A DNA stretch of 64,000 nt from Paenibacillus crassostreae. Lineage in GTDB: Bacteria > Bacillota > Bacilli > Paenibacillales > Paenibacillaceae. The stretch covers positions 1,364,001-1,428,000 of the forward strand of contig NZ_CP017770.1 in NCBI RefSeq assembly GCF_001857945.1, given 5' to 3'. The notes beneath the pieces were generated by a model. That model worked only from the letters and a program-made list of their open reading frames with translations, ran no database searches and was not told where the DNA came from. The number at the start of each line of letters is the position of its first letter. The stretch's first letter is position 1. Position numbers and translations under genes: made by a program. Below are positions 39,570-47,100 of the stretch, piece by piece.

Positions 39570-40379
39570 ATGGATTTTGGATTAATATTGGAATATGGTT
39601 GGGTACTTCTCGTACTCGTAGGCTTGGAAGGTCTTCTCGCCGCAGATAATGCGTTAGTCTTAGCAATTATGGTGAAACATCTTCCTGACAAACAAAGAAA
39701 AAAGGCATTATTCTATGGCCTTGCTGGAGCCTTTGTCTTCCGCGCTGGATCATTGTTTATCATCTCATTCCTAGTCGACATCTGGCAGGTTCAAGCTATT
39801 GGAGCACTTTATTTATTGTTTATCTGTGTTAACAATATTGTTCGTAAATTATTTTCCAAAAAGGCAAAAGAAAAAGAAGCATCAAAAGCTACTTCTGAGG
39901 TGAAAGAAGCAACGAAGGCAAACTTCTGGATGACTGTACTTAAGGTTGAAGTTGCAGATATCGCCTTTGCGGTTGATTCTATTCTGGCTGCTGTAGCACT
40001 AGCTGTAGCGCTACCACCAAGTGGAATTCCTCATATCGGTGGATTAGACGGCGGTCAGTTCTTAGTTGTCTTTGCTGGTGGTTTCATGGGACTTATCATT
40101 ATGAGATTTGCAGCATCTTACTTCGTCAAGTTACTGCATTCCCGCCCCGGTCTAGAAATTGCCGCATTCGTCATCGTAGGTTGGGTAGGGGTTAAGCTAG
40201 CGATCATCACTCTCGCCCATCCTTCATTGGGTGTTCTACCTGAGACATTTGCGCATAGCACAGCATGGAAAGCTACTTTCTATATCGTTCTGGTATTAAT
40301 TGCAGTTGTTGGTTGGTTTGCTAGTAGTAAGGTTGATGTGGAAGAACATGCAAGTGTTGCCTCAGAGACTGAGAAATAA
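39570..40379 (+). CDS. TerC-family membrane protein, probable manganese exporter
   Basis: A 269-residue integral membrane protein of the TerC/YkoY family with about seven or eight helices. The family motif LEGLLAADNALVLAIMV lies near residue 18 and a second acidic motif VEVADIAFAVDSI near 129, both with aspartates inside membrane segments that are thought to bind Mn2+. The riboswitch upstream and recalled data on the B. subtilis homologues YkoY/YceF support manganese efflux or metalation of exported enzymes. The start ATG follows GGGGGAG. Confidence 0.93.
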   Translation: MDFGLILEYGWVLLVLVGLEGLLAADNALVLAIMVKHLPDKQRKKALFYGLAGAFVFRAGSLFIISFLVDIWQVQAIGALYLLFICVNNIVRKLFSKKAKEKEASKATSEVKEATKANFWMTVLKVEVADIAFAVDSILAAVALAVALPPSGIPHIGGLDGGQFLVVFAGGFMGLIIMRFAASYFVKLLHSRPGLEIAAFVIVGWVGVKLAIITLAHPSLGVLPETFAHSTAWKATFYIVLVLIAVVGWFASSKVDVEEHASVASETEK

Positions 40380-40397
40380 TTACCTCATGAAATCAGC

Positions 40398-40434
40398 AAA
40401 GCCACCTTTTAAACAATAAAAGGTGGCTTTTTTT
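40398..40434. terminator. Bidirectional terminator between terC and the ABC permease gene
   Basis: AAAGCCACCTTTT pairs with AAAAGGTGGCTTT, followed by TTTT on the plus strand. The T-run touches the stop codon of the convergent permease gene. Confidence 0.9.
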
Positions 40435-41185
40435 AGTTCCGCCATTTCATAAACTTTACATCCAAGTAATCCACAAGTAAGAATAGCCCGAAGCCAACGA
40501 TGCTAAATAACAAAATACCTGCATACATTTCTGGGTAATCCAATCTTAACCATGCATCCATAATGAAATAACCCATCCCATGTTCTGTTCCATAAATCTC
40601 AGTAAAAAAAAGTATGGAAATAGCTGTTCCTAGTGAAATACGAATCGTACTAAGAATAACGGACAATGCCCCCGGTAACGTCACATGCCAGAATTTTTGC
40701 ATATTACTTGCTCCAATACTCATTAGAACATCGTAGGTATTATTAGGAATAGCCCTCACTCCATCACGAACGGAAATAATGACTTGAAAGAGCAATATTA
40801 ACATGATCATCAATATTTTAGAACCTTCACCCAGTCCAAAAAATAACATAACTACAGGAAGTAAGGCAATTTTCGGAACGGGATACGTTAAATAGACAAC
40901 AGGGTCTAAAAGCTTATTCCAGAAATTCGATCGGCCCATGAGCAATCCAATCAATAATCCAAATATGAGTCCCAATATAACACCTATAAAAATCCGGGCT
41001 AAGCTGTATACAACATGAAGTCCGATTTCTCTTCCTCCTAGTTGAGCTAATGCAGAATAAACTGCAACTGGATTCGGAAGGATAACGTGATTCATAAGCC
41101 AAGATGCAATATACCAAACTACATTCATACAGAAAAATACGATTAATAATCTTGTCCCATAATTTATTTTACGTTTGTTCACCAT
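40433..41185 (-). CDS. ABC transporter permease, nitrate/sulfonate/taurine type
   Basis: A 250-residue membrane protein with six predicted helices and the permease loop SIGASNMQKFWHVTLPGALSVILSTIRISLGTAI (EAA-like motif), typical of SsuC/TauC/ThiX permeases. It is the last gene of a three-gene operon on the minus strand; its start overlaps the ATPase stop by 7 bp. Substrate unknown. Confidence 0.9.
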   Translation of the reverse strand: MVNKRKINYGTRLLIVFFCMNVVWYIASWLMNHVILPNPVAVYSALAQLGGREIGLHVVYSLARIFIGVILGLIFGLLIGLLMGRSNFWNKLLDPVVYLTYPVPKIALLPVVMLFFGLGEGSKILMIMLILLFQVIISVRDGVRAIPNNTYDVLMSIGASNMQKFWHVTLPGALSVILSTIRISLGTAISILFFTEIYGTEHGMGYFIMDAWLRLDYPEMYAGILLFSIVGFGLFLLVDYLDVKFMKWRN

Positions 41186-41952
41186 TTATTTTGCATTACC
41201 TTTCTTACATTTCTGGTCTGCTGTATAAATTCATCACTGTTACGCTTATCCTCATGCTTCATATGAAATACAGGATTATCGATCAATTCAATTAATCCTT
41301 CTTTGTCCGAAGTCATAACAATAATTTTTTCGCCTAAGAGAATTGCTTCCTCTACATCATGAGTGACAAAAAGCGTCGTAGTTGGATTCGCTTGCCAATT
41401 GTCCACAAAAAGTTGCTGTAAGGTTTCTCGAGTCATCGCATCAAGAGCAGAGAATGGTTCATCCAATAACATGATTGTCGGTGAAATAGCAAAAGCTCTG
41501 GCAATTGCAACCCTTTGTTGCTGTCCTCCACTAAGTGATATCGGGTAACGACTTGCTAAATCAGCTATTCCCATCAATTCGAGCCAGTGTCTGATTTGTA
41601 GTTCCTGATCTTGATTATTTCTTCTCTCTGGATGACTAATATTCATCGCTATCTGGATATTAGAATAAACTGTCTTCCAAGGTAACAATCCATAACTCTG
41701 AGGTACGAGTCCAATCAAGGTTTCTTGATTGTGTATACTTTTTCCATTATAGAGAATCTCTCCATGATAGTCCTGTAATAAACCAGCAATCGCACGCAAT
41801 AACGTGGACTTTCCACAACCCGATGGTCCAATAATCGTATATATCCCATATTCCGGTATGGTTAAATTGACACGACCCAGCGCTAATTGTCCTCCCGTAT
41901 ATTCAACCATTAGATCGGCAATTGTAAGCCCACTATTACTTAAATACGACAT
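41179..41952 (-). CDS. ABC transporter ATP-binding protein, nitrate/sulfonate/taurine type
   Basis: A 257-residue ATPase with Walker A GPSGCGKST, the signature LSGGQQQRVAIARAFA, Walker B IMLLDEPFSALD and the switch histidine in FVTHDVEEA. It resembles SsuB/TauB. It overlaps both neighbours (17 bp with the binding-protein gene, 7 bp with the permease gene), consistent with translational coupling. Confidence 0.93.
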   Translation of the reverse strand: MSYLSNSGLTIADLMVEYTGGQLALGRVNLTIPEYGIYTIIGPSGCGKSTLLRAIAGLLQDYHGEILYNGKSIHNQETLIGLVPQSYGLLPWKTVYSNIQIAMNISHPERRNNQDQELQIRHWLELMGIADLASRYPISLSGGQQQRVAIARAFAISPTIMLLDEPFSALDAMTRETLQQLFVDNWQANPTTTLFVTHDVEEAILLGEKIIVMTSDKEGLIELIDNPVFHMKHEDKRNSDEFIQQTRNVRKVMQNKW

Positions 41953-42901
41953 CTGAGATCACATCTTCAGGTTTAATATCTTTGGTAAGTAATCCTTTTT
42001 CTCTCGCCCATGTAAAAGCTGTTTCTACTTGTTCTACATCGACTTGATTTGCGAATAGATAGTCAGGTACAGTAATCTCATTCTTCAGGTCTTCTGGAAA
42101 ACCAACTTCCTCTATAATTAGATCGATATATTCTGATTCCTCATGAGATTTCAGGTAATTCACTGCGTCATCATAAGCCGCATACATCGCTACAATTTCC
42201 TTTTCCTTAATATCAATAACTTCCTGTGGAAATGCTAATATAAATGGGTTAATTCCCGCTTCTGTCGTCGAATTCAATTGTTTCAGTCCATCAGCTTGCC
42301 CCATCGTTACATAGGGTTCTGGTAAAATAGCTGCATCTGCTTTATTGCTCTTCAAGAGTTCTAATCTGGTTGGTATTTGTGGCACTTCTGTAACTGTGAT
42401 ATCTTCTTCATTTAACCCAACTTGTCTAAGCATCATGGCCACTGAATATTCTGTTGAAGTATTCTTAGATAAAATGACCGTTTTACCTTTAAGATCTTTG
42501 ACTTCATTAACATCATCTGCACCTGTCAATAAAGAAAACTCTCCAAATGTCGTACTCGTAATTTTAACATCTAAATCAGCTTCGTTATAAATGGCCATGG
42601 CAATTAAATCTGCACTGATCCCATCTAGTTGTTCTGCTTGAAAAGCCGCATCGCGATCTTTTGCGCTTTTGAACATTTCTAAATCTAATTCAACCCCATG
42701 TTCTTTATCAAATCCTTGTTCATGTGCGATGATGAATGGAATGGCATCTATTGAAGGCATCATACCTAGCGTCAACGTTGAAGAAGACTCCGCTGTTGCC
42801 GAACTTGTATTCTTTGAAGAATTACATCCTACCATTAACGAACTAATAGCAATGAGCACTATCATTAATGAAAAACCTTTTCTAATATTTCTTCTCTTCA
42901 T
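41936..42901 (-). CDS. ABC transporter substrate-binding lipoprotein (SsuA/THI5-like)
   Basis: A 321-residue exported lipoprotein: MKRRNIRKG basic start, hydrophobic segment, lipobox MVGC. The mature part (TLGMMPSIDAIPFIIAHEQGFDKEHGVEL) is the NMT1/SsuA-type fold of NitT/TauT-family receptors. Candidates include sulfonates, nitrate or a thiamine precursor; nothing nearby decides, and I see no TPP riboswitch. I place the start at 42901, where the signal peptide begins, rather than at 42955, although the ribosome site is poor. Confidence 0.85.
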   Translation of the reverse strand: MKRRNIRKGFSLMIVLIAISSLMVGCNSSKNTSSATAESSSTLTLGMMPSIDAIPFIIAHEQGFDKEHGVELDLEMFKSAKDRDAAFQAEQLDGISADLIAMAIYNEADLDVKITSTTFGEFSLLTGADDVNEVKDLKGKTVILSKNTSTEYSVAMMLRQVGLNEEDITVTEVPQIPTRLELLKSNKADAAILPEPYVTMGQADGLKQLNSTTEAGINPFILAFPQEVIDIKEKEIVAMYAAYDDAVNYLKSHEESEYIDLIIEEVGFPEDLKNEITVPDYLFANQVDVEQVETAFTWAREKGLLTKDIKPEDVISDVVFK

Positions 42902-43063
42902 AAATCTAGCCAACCCCCACATTTTTATGTAATCTTTCGCGAAACAATTGTGCATATATTCACAATCATATCGTAGAAAACTTCAATAACAGCCATTTTA
43001 CACCTTTTGTTGTATTTTGTATATTAATAATTTGAATTATCTCCTTCTATAGAAAAATGAGAA

Positions 43064-43104
43064 AAAGCCTTCTTTGGTCTTTGAAAAAGACGAAAGAAGG
43101 CTTT
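43064..43104. terminator. Terminator of gerE
   Basis: AAAGCCTTCTTT pairs with AAAGAAGGCTTT, with an inner TCTTT/AAAGA stem; the minus strand continues as TTCTCATTTTTC. It lies 28 bp after the gerE stop. Confidence 0.85.
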
Positions 43105-43131
43105 AACGTGTCATTAACGAAGGCAAGTTAG

Positions 43132-43356
43132 CTATATTTTTAGCTCCCCAAGCTTGATTAGCTCGACAACCGCTTGAGAACGCCCTTTCACATTTAGCTT
43201 TTGCATGACATTCGAAATGTGGTTTCTCACCGTCTTTTCACTTATGAATAATAGACCGGCAATATCGCGTGTTGTTTTATCTTGAACGAGCAATTCAAAA
43301 ACCTCACGTTCACGATGGGTCAATAAAAATTTGCTATTGTGTTCAATTCCCTTCAA
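43132..43356 (-). CDS. gerE: GerE, late mother-cell transcription factor
   Basis: A LuxR-type helix-turn-helix protein that, in B. subtilis, works with sigma-K to control late coat genes. The product reads LLTHREREVFELLVQDKTTR and EKTVRNHISNVMQKLNVKGR, very close to B. subtilis GerE. The TTG at 43356, ten nt after AAGGAGG, gives 74 residues, exactly the B. subtilis length; a longer frame from 43398 runs through the ribosome site. A promoter region with sigma-K-like and sigma-A-like signals and a GerE-like box lies upstream, so autoregulation is possible. Confidence 0.95.
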   Translation of the reverse strand: MKGIEHNSKFLLTHREREVFELLVQDKTTRDIAGLLFISEKTVRNHISNVMQKLNVKGRSQAVVELIKLGELKI

Positions 43357-43388
43357 TGGTGTCACCCCTCCTTGCCCGGGTTTTTTAT

Positions 43389-43473
43389 TGTATAACAAGG
43401 TAAAGGGATACAGTCAACTCATTCTATGAAATTGAGAGATTAATGGTGCTGTATTGCTTAAAAAATAGGCACT
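43389..43473 (-). promoter_or_regulatory. gerE promoter region: sigma-A-like and sigma-K-like elements plus GerE-like box
   Basis: On the minus strand: AGTGCCTATTTT (43462-43473, reads AAAATAGGCACT on plus), then AC-N17-CATAGAATG (-10-like at 43420-43428) fitting sigma-K, and then TTGACT (43412-43417)-N17-TATACA (43389-43394) fitting sigma-A. The AAAATAGGCACT box and CATAGAAT stand in the same register as upstream of the giant repeat gene (63910-63963). Binding by GerE or sigma-K is inferred. Confidence 0.55.
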
Positions 43474-43488
43474 GATTGAACGCAAATA

Positions 43489-43524
43489 ATGCCAAGAAAC
43501 CTGAATCGTACAGGTTCTTGGCAT
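43489..43524. terminator. Hairpin at the 3' end of the YhcN-like gene
   Basis: TGCCAAGAAACCTG pairs with CAGGTTCTTGGCA with one bulged base. It lacks a clear T-run on the minus strand, so it may be a weak terminator or mRNA-stabilising hairpin. Confidence 0.6.
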
Positions 43525-43540
43525 GTATATACTTTAATAA

Positions 43541-44392
43541 TTATCGTCCCATTGGGTTAGTCATTCCATTATTATTGTTACCATTGATATTTCCCGAAGG
43601 TGTAGGGAAAATTCGGTTAACTAATGTTTGAAATTCATCAGTGATACCACTAATTGGATTACCATTAGCAGTATCGTCTACGAAATTCCCTACACGGTCA
43701 ACGAAATCTGGGTTCGCTGATACATATACATTGTTAATGTTATTATCACTACGCTTGATGATATCTGCAATCTGGTCTTTAATATCTTGTGTTACATTGT
43801 CACTTGATGCGTTATTTCCACCCGTTTGATTTCTTACAGATAAATGATTCCCATTATTATGATTCATCGTATTTGATCCGGTTCTAGTTCTTGTTCCATT
43901 GGTACCGTTCATTCCATCTGTACCGTTCATTCCATTAGTACCATTCATTCCATTGGTACCATTCATTCCGTTCATTCCGTTCATTCCGTTCATTCCGTTC
44001 ATTCCATTGGTAACGTTTTGTCTAGCATTGTCCATTCCCATATTATTAGATGAAATTGAAACCGCAACGTAGGCATTATCATCCGTCAGCATCACTTTAG
44101 CATTATCTACCTGATTTAATTGCGATATCTTTTTTGAAAGCTCCTCATTATACCTTAAATTCACCATTCTGTTATCATTTCGTGTGAAAAGACCACGATC
44201 ATTATTATTCGCAGTATTCATACCAAACCGATTTGTATCATTATTTCGATTTACTGCATTCGTATTGTATTTCACATTTTTTGTTTGTAAATTTTGATTA
44301 TCCGCGTTTCTGGTACCACATCCCGTAACCCCAATCATACTCACGATGAGGGCAGCGGATAAGGACATACTTAACGTTTTGGATCGTATCAT
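43541..44392 (-). CDS. YhcN/YlaJ-family sporulation lipoprotein with Gly-Met-Asn repeats
   Basis: A 283-residue lipoprotein (lipobox IGVTGC). The YhcN/YlaJ-like core (ISQLNQVDNAKVMLTDDNAYVAVSI, then IADIIKRSDNNINNVYVSANPDF and FQTLVNRIFP) is split by an insert of tandem NGMNGM/NGTNGM triplets and a Thr-Arg stretch, about 45 residues. Known members occur in the spore inner membrane. Start at 44392 follows GGAGG by eight nt. The triplets are encoded by near-identical 9-bp units, prone to length change. Confidence 0.85.
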   Translation of the reverse strand: MIRSKTLSMSLSAALIVSMIGVTGCGTRNADNQNLQTKNVKYNTNAVNRNNDTNRFGMNTANNNDRGLFTRNDNRMVNLRYNEELSKKISQLNQVDNAKVMLTDDNAYVAVSISSNNMGMDNARQNVTNGMNGMNGMNGMNGMNGTNGMNGTNGMNGTDGMNGTNGTRTRTGSNTMNHNNGNHLSVRNQTGGNNASSDNVTQDIKDQIADIIKRSDNNINNVYVSANPDFVDRVGNFVDDTANGNPISGITDEFQTLVNRIFPTPSGNINGNNNNGMTNPMGR

Positions 44393-44610
44393 GAATTCAT
44401 CCTCCATCTCTTCAATATAGGTGTTTACACTCAATAGGATGACCATTCTAACTTGCTGCTATGCTTGAAATAATTAGGAATCAAAGTCAATAAATCTTGT
44501 TACTCATCCCAAGATAAGTACCGTGCCAAAAGATAGCCTGCCCCCATACATTAATAAGAAGTAACGAACCCTCAAGTTCTATATCTCCATTGATTTTACT
44601 GTCCTGACAA

Positions 44611-44760
44611 GCTGAAACGGCTATGCCGTCCTTTTAAAGGACGGTATCCGTCTCTGCCGAAATATAAGTATGAAGAATCAATTTCATAATTACGCAAATC
44701 GATTTAGACACATCGGCGATTATGAAATTGATTCAAGTGAAACTTATACTTTCTTATATT
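44611..44760 (+). repeat. Dispersed composite repeat, full copy 2
   Basis: Hairpin A at 44614-44654 (GAAACGGCTATGCCGTCC ... GGACGGTATCCGTCTC), spacer GCCGAAATATAA, hairpin B at 44675-44734 (perfect 16-bp arms; loop differs slightly from the other copies), tail ending TATACTTTCTTATATTTT. It occupies the gap upstream of the nucleotidyltransferase gene. The remaining gap (44393-44610) shows no ORF or hairpin I can support. Confidence 0.92.
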
Positions 44761-44804
44761 TTGAACAAAGAATGCACATTCTTTTATAGGGGGAGGTTTT
44801 TTTA

Positions 44805-45878
44805 TTGAAAGGGTTAATTTTATGTGCTGGAAAAGGTTCTCGCTTACGCCCCTTAACCTTCTCTAGTCCAAAACATCTCTTGCCTTTGATGAATAAACCA
44901 GTTTTATTCTACGGTATTGAATCATTAATCCAGACGGGTATTACGGAGATAGCTATCGTTGTTTCACCTAATTATCGAAAAAAATTTGATGATGAATTAC
45001 AATCAGGGAAGCCTTGGAATATCAACATCACTTTAATCGAGCAGCTTGAACCAAGAGGTATGGCTGATGCTATTCGAGTTGCCGAGCACTTTATTCAGCA
45101 TGACGACTTTCTAATATTTCTGGGTGATAATGTAATTGATGGATCGCTTCAACCCCTGATTGACAAATTTCAAACTGAGAATCTTGACGGATTAGTGTCT
45201 GTAAGCTATGTAGAATCTCCAGAACAATTCGGTGTTGTACAATTAGAAGAAGACAAAATAATACGCGTGGTTGAGAAACCAAAGTATCCTCTAAGTCATT
45301 TAGCCATTAACGGAGTTTATTTATTTCGACATTCCCTTTTTAATGCGATCTCAAAAATCACTCCTTCTGCTCGTGGCGAATATGAATTAACCGATGCTAT
45401 ACAACAATTGATTGATGATCAGTATCAGCTAGGGGTTTATCGTTCCCCCTATTGGTGGAAAGATACAGGAAATCCTAATGATTTAATTACATGCAATCGC
45501 TATTTTCTACAAAAAATGCAAGGTATTGATATCAAAGGCTCTATTGATTTAAATTCCATGATCTCAACTCCGGTCTCTATCGGTGTGAAATCCAAGATCA
45601 TTAACAGCATTATTCGTGGGCCGGTCATTATTGGACATAACACAATTATTGAAAATTCCTATATTGGTCCCTTCTCTTCGATTGCTGACAACGTATCCAT
45701 TTACAACAGTGAGTTAGAAAACAGCATTATTATGAAAAATACAGTTGTCGATAATATTCCTTATCGTATCGATGAAAGTATCATCGGTAGAGAAGTAAAA
45801 TTGATGGGCAGTTCAAAAAGACCTCAAAATGTGCAATTATGGTTAGGCGATTATTCACATATCATTTTCCCTCAATAG
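44805..45878 (+). CDS. Sugar-1-phosphate nucleotidyltransferase, long RmlA/StrD type
   Basis: Makes an NDP-sugar from a sugar-1-phosphate, probably dTDP- or UDP-glucose. The N-terminal domain (about residues 1-240) has GLILCAGKGSRLRPLTFSSPKHLLPLMNKP, the LGDN metal site and EKPKYP; a left-handed beta-helix (about 250-350; IKGSIDLNS, IGPFSSIADN) follows as in long-form thymidylyltransferases. Start is TTG, eight nt after GGGGGAGG. It opens the spore-glycan cluster and is the likely source of activated sugar for the dehydrogenase and epimerase. Confidence 0.88.
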   Translation: MKGLILCAGKGSRLRPLTFSSPKHLLPLMNKPVLFYGIESLIQTGITEIAIVVSPNYRKKFDDELQSGKPWNINITLIEQLEPRGMADAIRVAEHFIQHDDFLIFLGDNVIDGSLQPLIDKFQTENLDGLVSVSYVESPEQFGVVQLEEDKIIRVVEKPKYPLSHLAINGVYLFRHSLFNAISKITPSARGEYELTDAIQQLIDDQYQLGVYRSPYWWKDTGNPNDLITCNRYFLQKMQGIDIKGSIDLNSMISTPVSIGVKSKIINSIIRGPVIIGHNTIIENSYIGPFSSIADNVSIYNSELENSIIMKNTVVDNIPYRIDESIIGREVKLMGSSKRPQNVQLWLGDYSHIIFPQ

Positions 45879-45888
45879 ATATATCAAG

Positions 45889-45911
45889 TGAAACTTATAC
45901 TTCCTTTTATT
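45889..45911 (+). repeat. Dispersed repeat, tail fragment
   Basis: TCAAGTGAAACTTATACTTC then CTTTTATTC matches the repeat tail. It starts right after the nucleotidyltransferase stop and abuts a terminator. Confidence 0.65.
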
Positions 45912-45916
45912 CACAC

Positions 45917-45960
45917 AAAAGGTCGTTACTCTCTACTTTTGTAGAAAGTAACGACCTTTT
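45917..45960. terminator. Bidirectional terminator between the nucleotidyltransferase and GT4 genes
   Basis: AAAAGGTCGTTACT pairs with AGTAACGACCTTTT, with an inner CTAC/GTAG stem; the genes converge here. Confidence 0.9.
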
Positions 45961-45989
45961 TCTCTGCCCACATCAGGTTTCATTTTATT

Positions 45990-47069
45990 TTATTTATTTT
46001 TTAAAATGACTTCGTCATAGTATTTTTTTTGTTTCTCCAATTGCAGCCTCAAGTTAAAATCTCTTTCCACTTTTTCTCGTGCTTTCTGCCCCATACCACT
46101 CCAAAGTTCAGGATGTTTAGCTAACCAATACATAGCCTTTGCTAGATCATGAACCGACCTCTCAGGTACCATAAGCCCCGACACCTTATTCTCCACAAGC
46201 TCTGGAATACCCGCATGAGTCGTCGAAATAACTGGCATTCCTGTTGCCATTGCTTCTTTTAACGTATTTGGAATTCCTTCCTGGTTTCCTTCTGCATCAG
46301 TACAACTTGGGGCACAAAAAATATGAGATTTGTAATAATGTTTCTGAATTTTACTGTATTCAATCCAAGGAATAATTTCAACACTTCCATCAAGTTCAAG
46401 ATTTTTAATCAATTTACGGTACTGCGACTCGCATGGTCCTTCGCCAATTAGAATTAATTTAGCATCTATTTTCTTCTTTCTCACCAGAGAGAATGCACGA
46501 ATCAAGTCTGAGAATCCCTTTTTCTCAACGAACCGTCCTATAGCCAAAAAGCGGATTTTTTTATTAACTTCTAGTTTACGGGGCTGAAATTGAAAGCGAG
46601 CTAAATTCACACCGCCATACAAAACACGAATTTTATGTTCTGGACAACCTAATTTTATAATTTCTTTTTTGAGATGTTCACATACCGGAAAAAATCGATC
46701 ACCCATTTTAAACAACTTTTTCAATTGCTTTAGATTTTTTTCTTTCTTGGGATATGCGGTTGCATCTTTCCCACGAAAACCGACAAACAATGGGATCCCA
46801 TGTTCTTCTTTAAGAAATTGAAATTTGGAAGTGAGTGTGCCATGGTGAATATGAACTCCTACAACATCATATTCCTTCAAAAGTTTCCGATCTTGTTTGA
46901 TAGCTTCTATTGATAGAACAGATGTAAACGGTGTACCTGTATGATTTTGTTTCGATTTACCCATTACCATAATTCCGTTATATCCTTTAATATCGGTAAT
47001 TTGCGCTGCTACATGTCCATCTGCCAATGAATATTTATGATGAAGAATAGCAGGATCATTTTTCCCCAC
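45990..47069 (-). CDS. GT4-family glycosyltransferase
   Basis: A 359-residue retaining glycosyltransferase of the GT-B fold. The C-terminal domain has IRFLAIGRFVEKKGFSDLIRAF, LIGEGPCESQYRKL and the donor-binding block EGNQEGIPNTLKEAMATGMPVIST. The N-terminal part is shorter and diverged from the two sister GT4 genes (47101, 50103). GTG at 47069, nine nt after AAAGGGG, is the best start; a TTG at 47093 overlaps it. It follows the GT4-GT2 gene closely, so the two form an operon. Acceptor unknown. Confidence 0.88.
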   Translation of the reverse strand: MGKNDPAILHHKYSLADGHVAAQITDIKGYNGIMVMGKSKQNHTGTPFTSVLSIEAIKQDRKLLKEYDVVGVHIHHGTLTSKFQFLKEEHGIPLFVGFRGKDATAYPKKEKNLKQLKKLFKMGDRFFPVCEHLKKEIIKLGCPEHKIRVLYGGVNLARFQFQPRKLEVNKKIRFLAIGRFVEKKGFSDLIRAFSLVRKKKIDAKLILIGEGPCESQYRKLIKNLELDGSVEIIPWIEYSKIQKHYYKSHIFCAPSCTDAEGNQEGIPNTLKEAMATGMPVISTTHAGIPELVENKVSGLMVPERSVHDLAKAMYWLAKHPELWSGMGQKAREKVERDFNLRLQLEKQKKYYDEVILKNK

Positions 47070-47100
47070 GTATGATTTCCCCTTTATATTCAAATGAGTA

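Noticed and set aside
40433..42901. Thiamine-precursor (ThiXYZ) identity for the ABC transporter
   Set aside because: The fold fits, but I see no TPP riboswitch or thiamine gene nearby, so only the family is reported.
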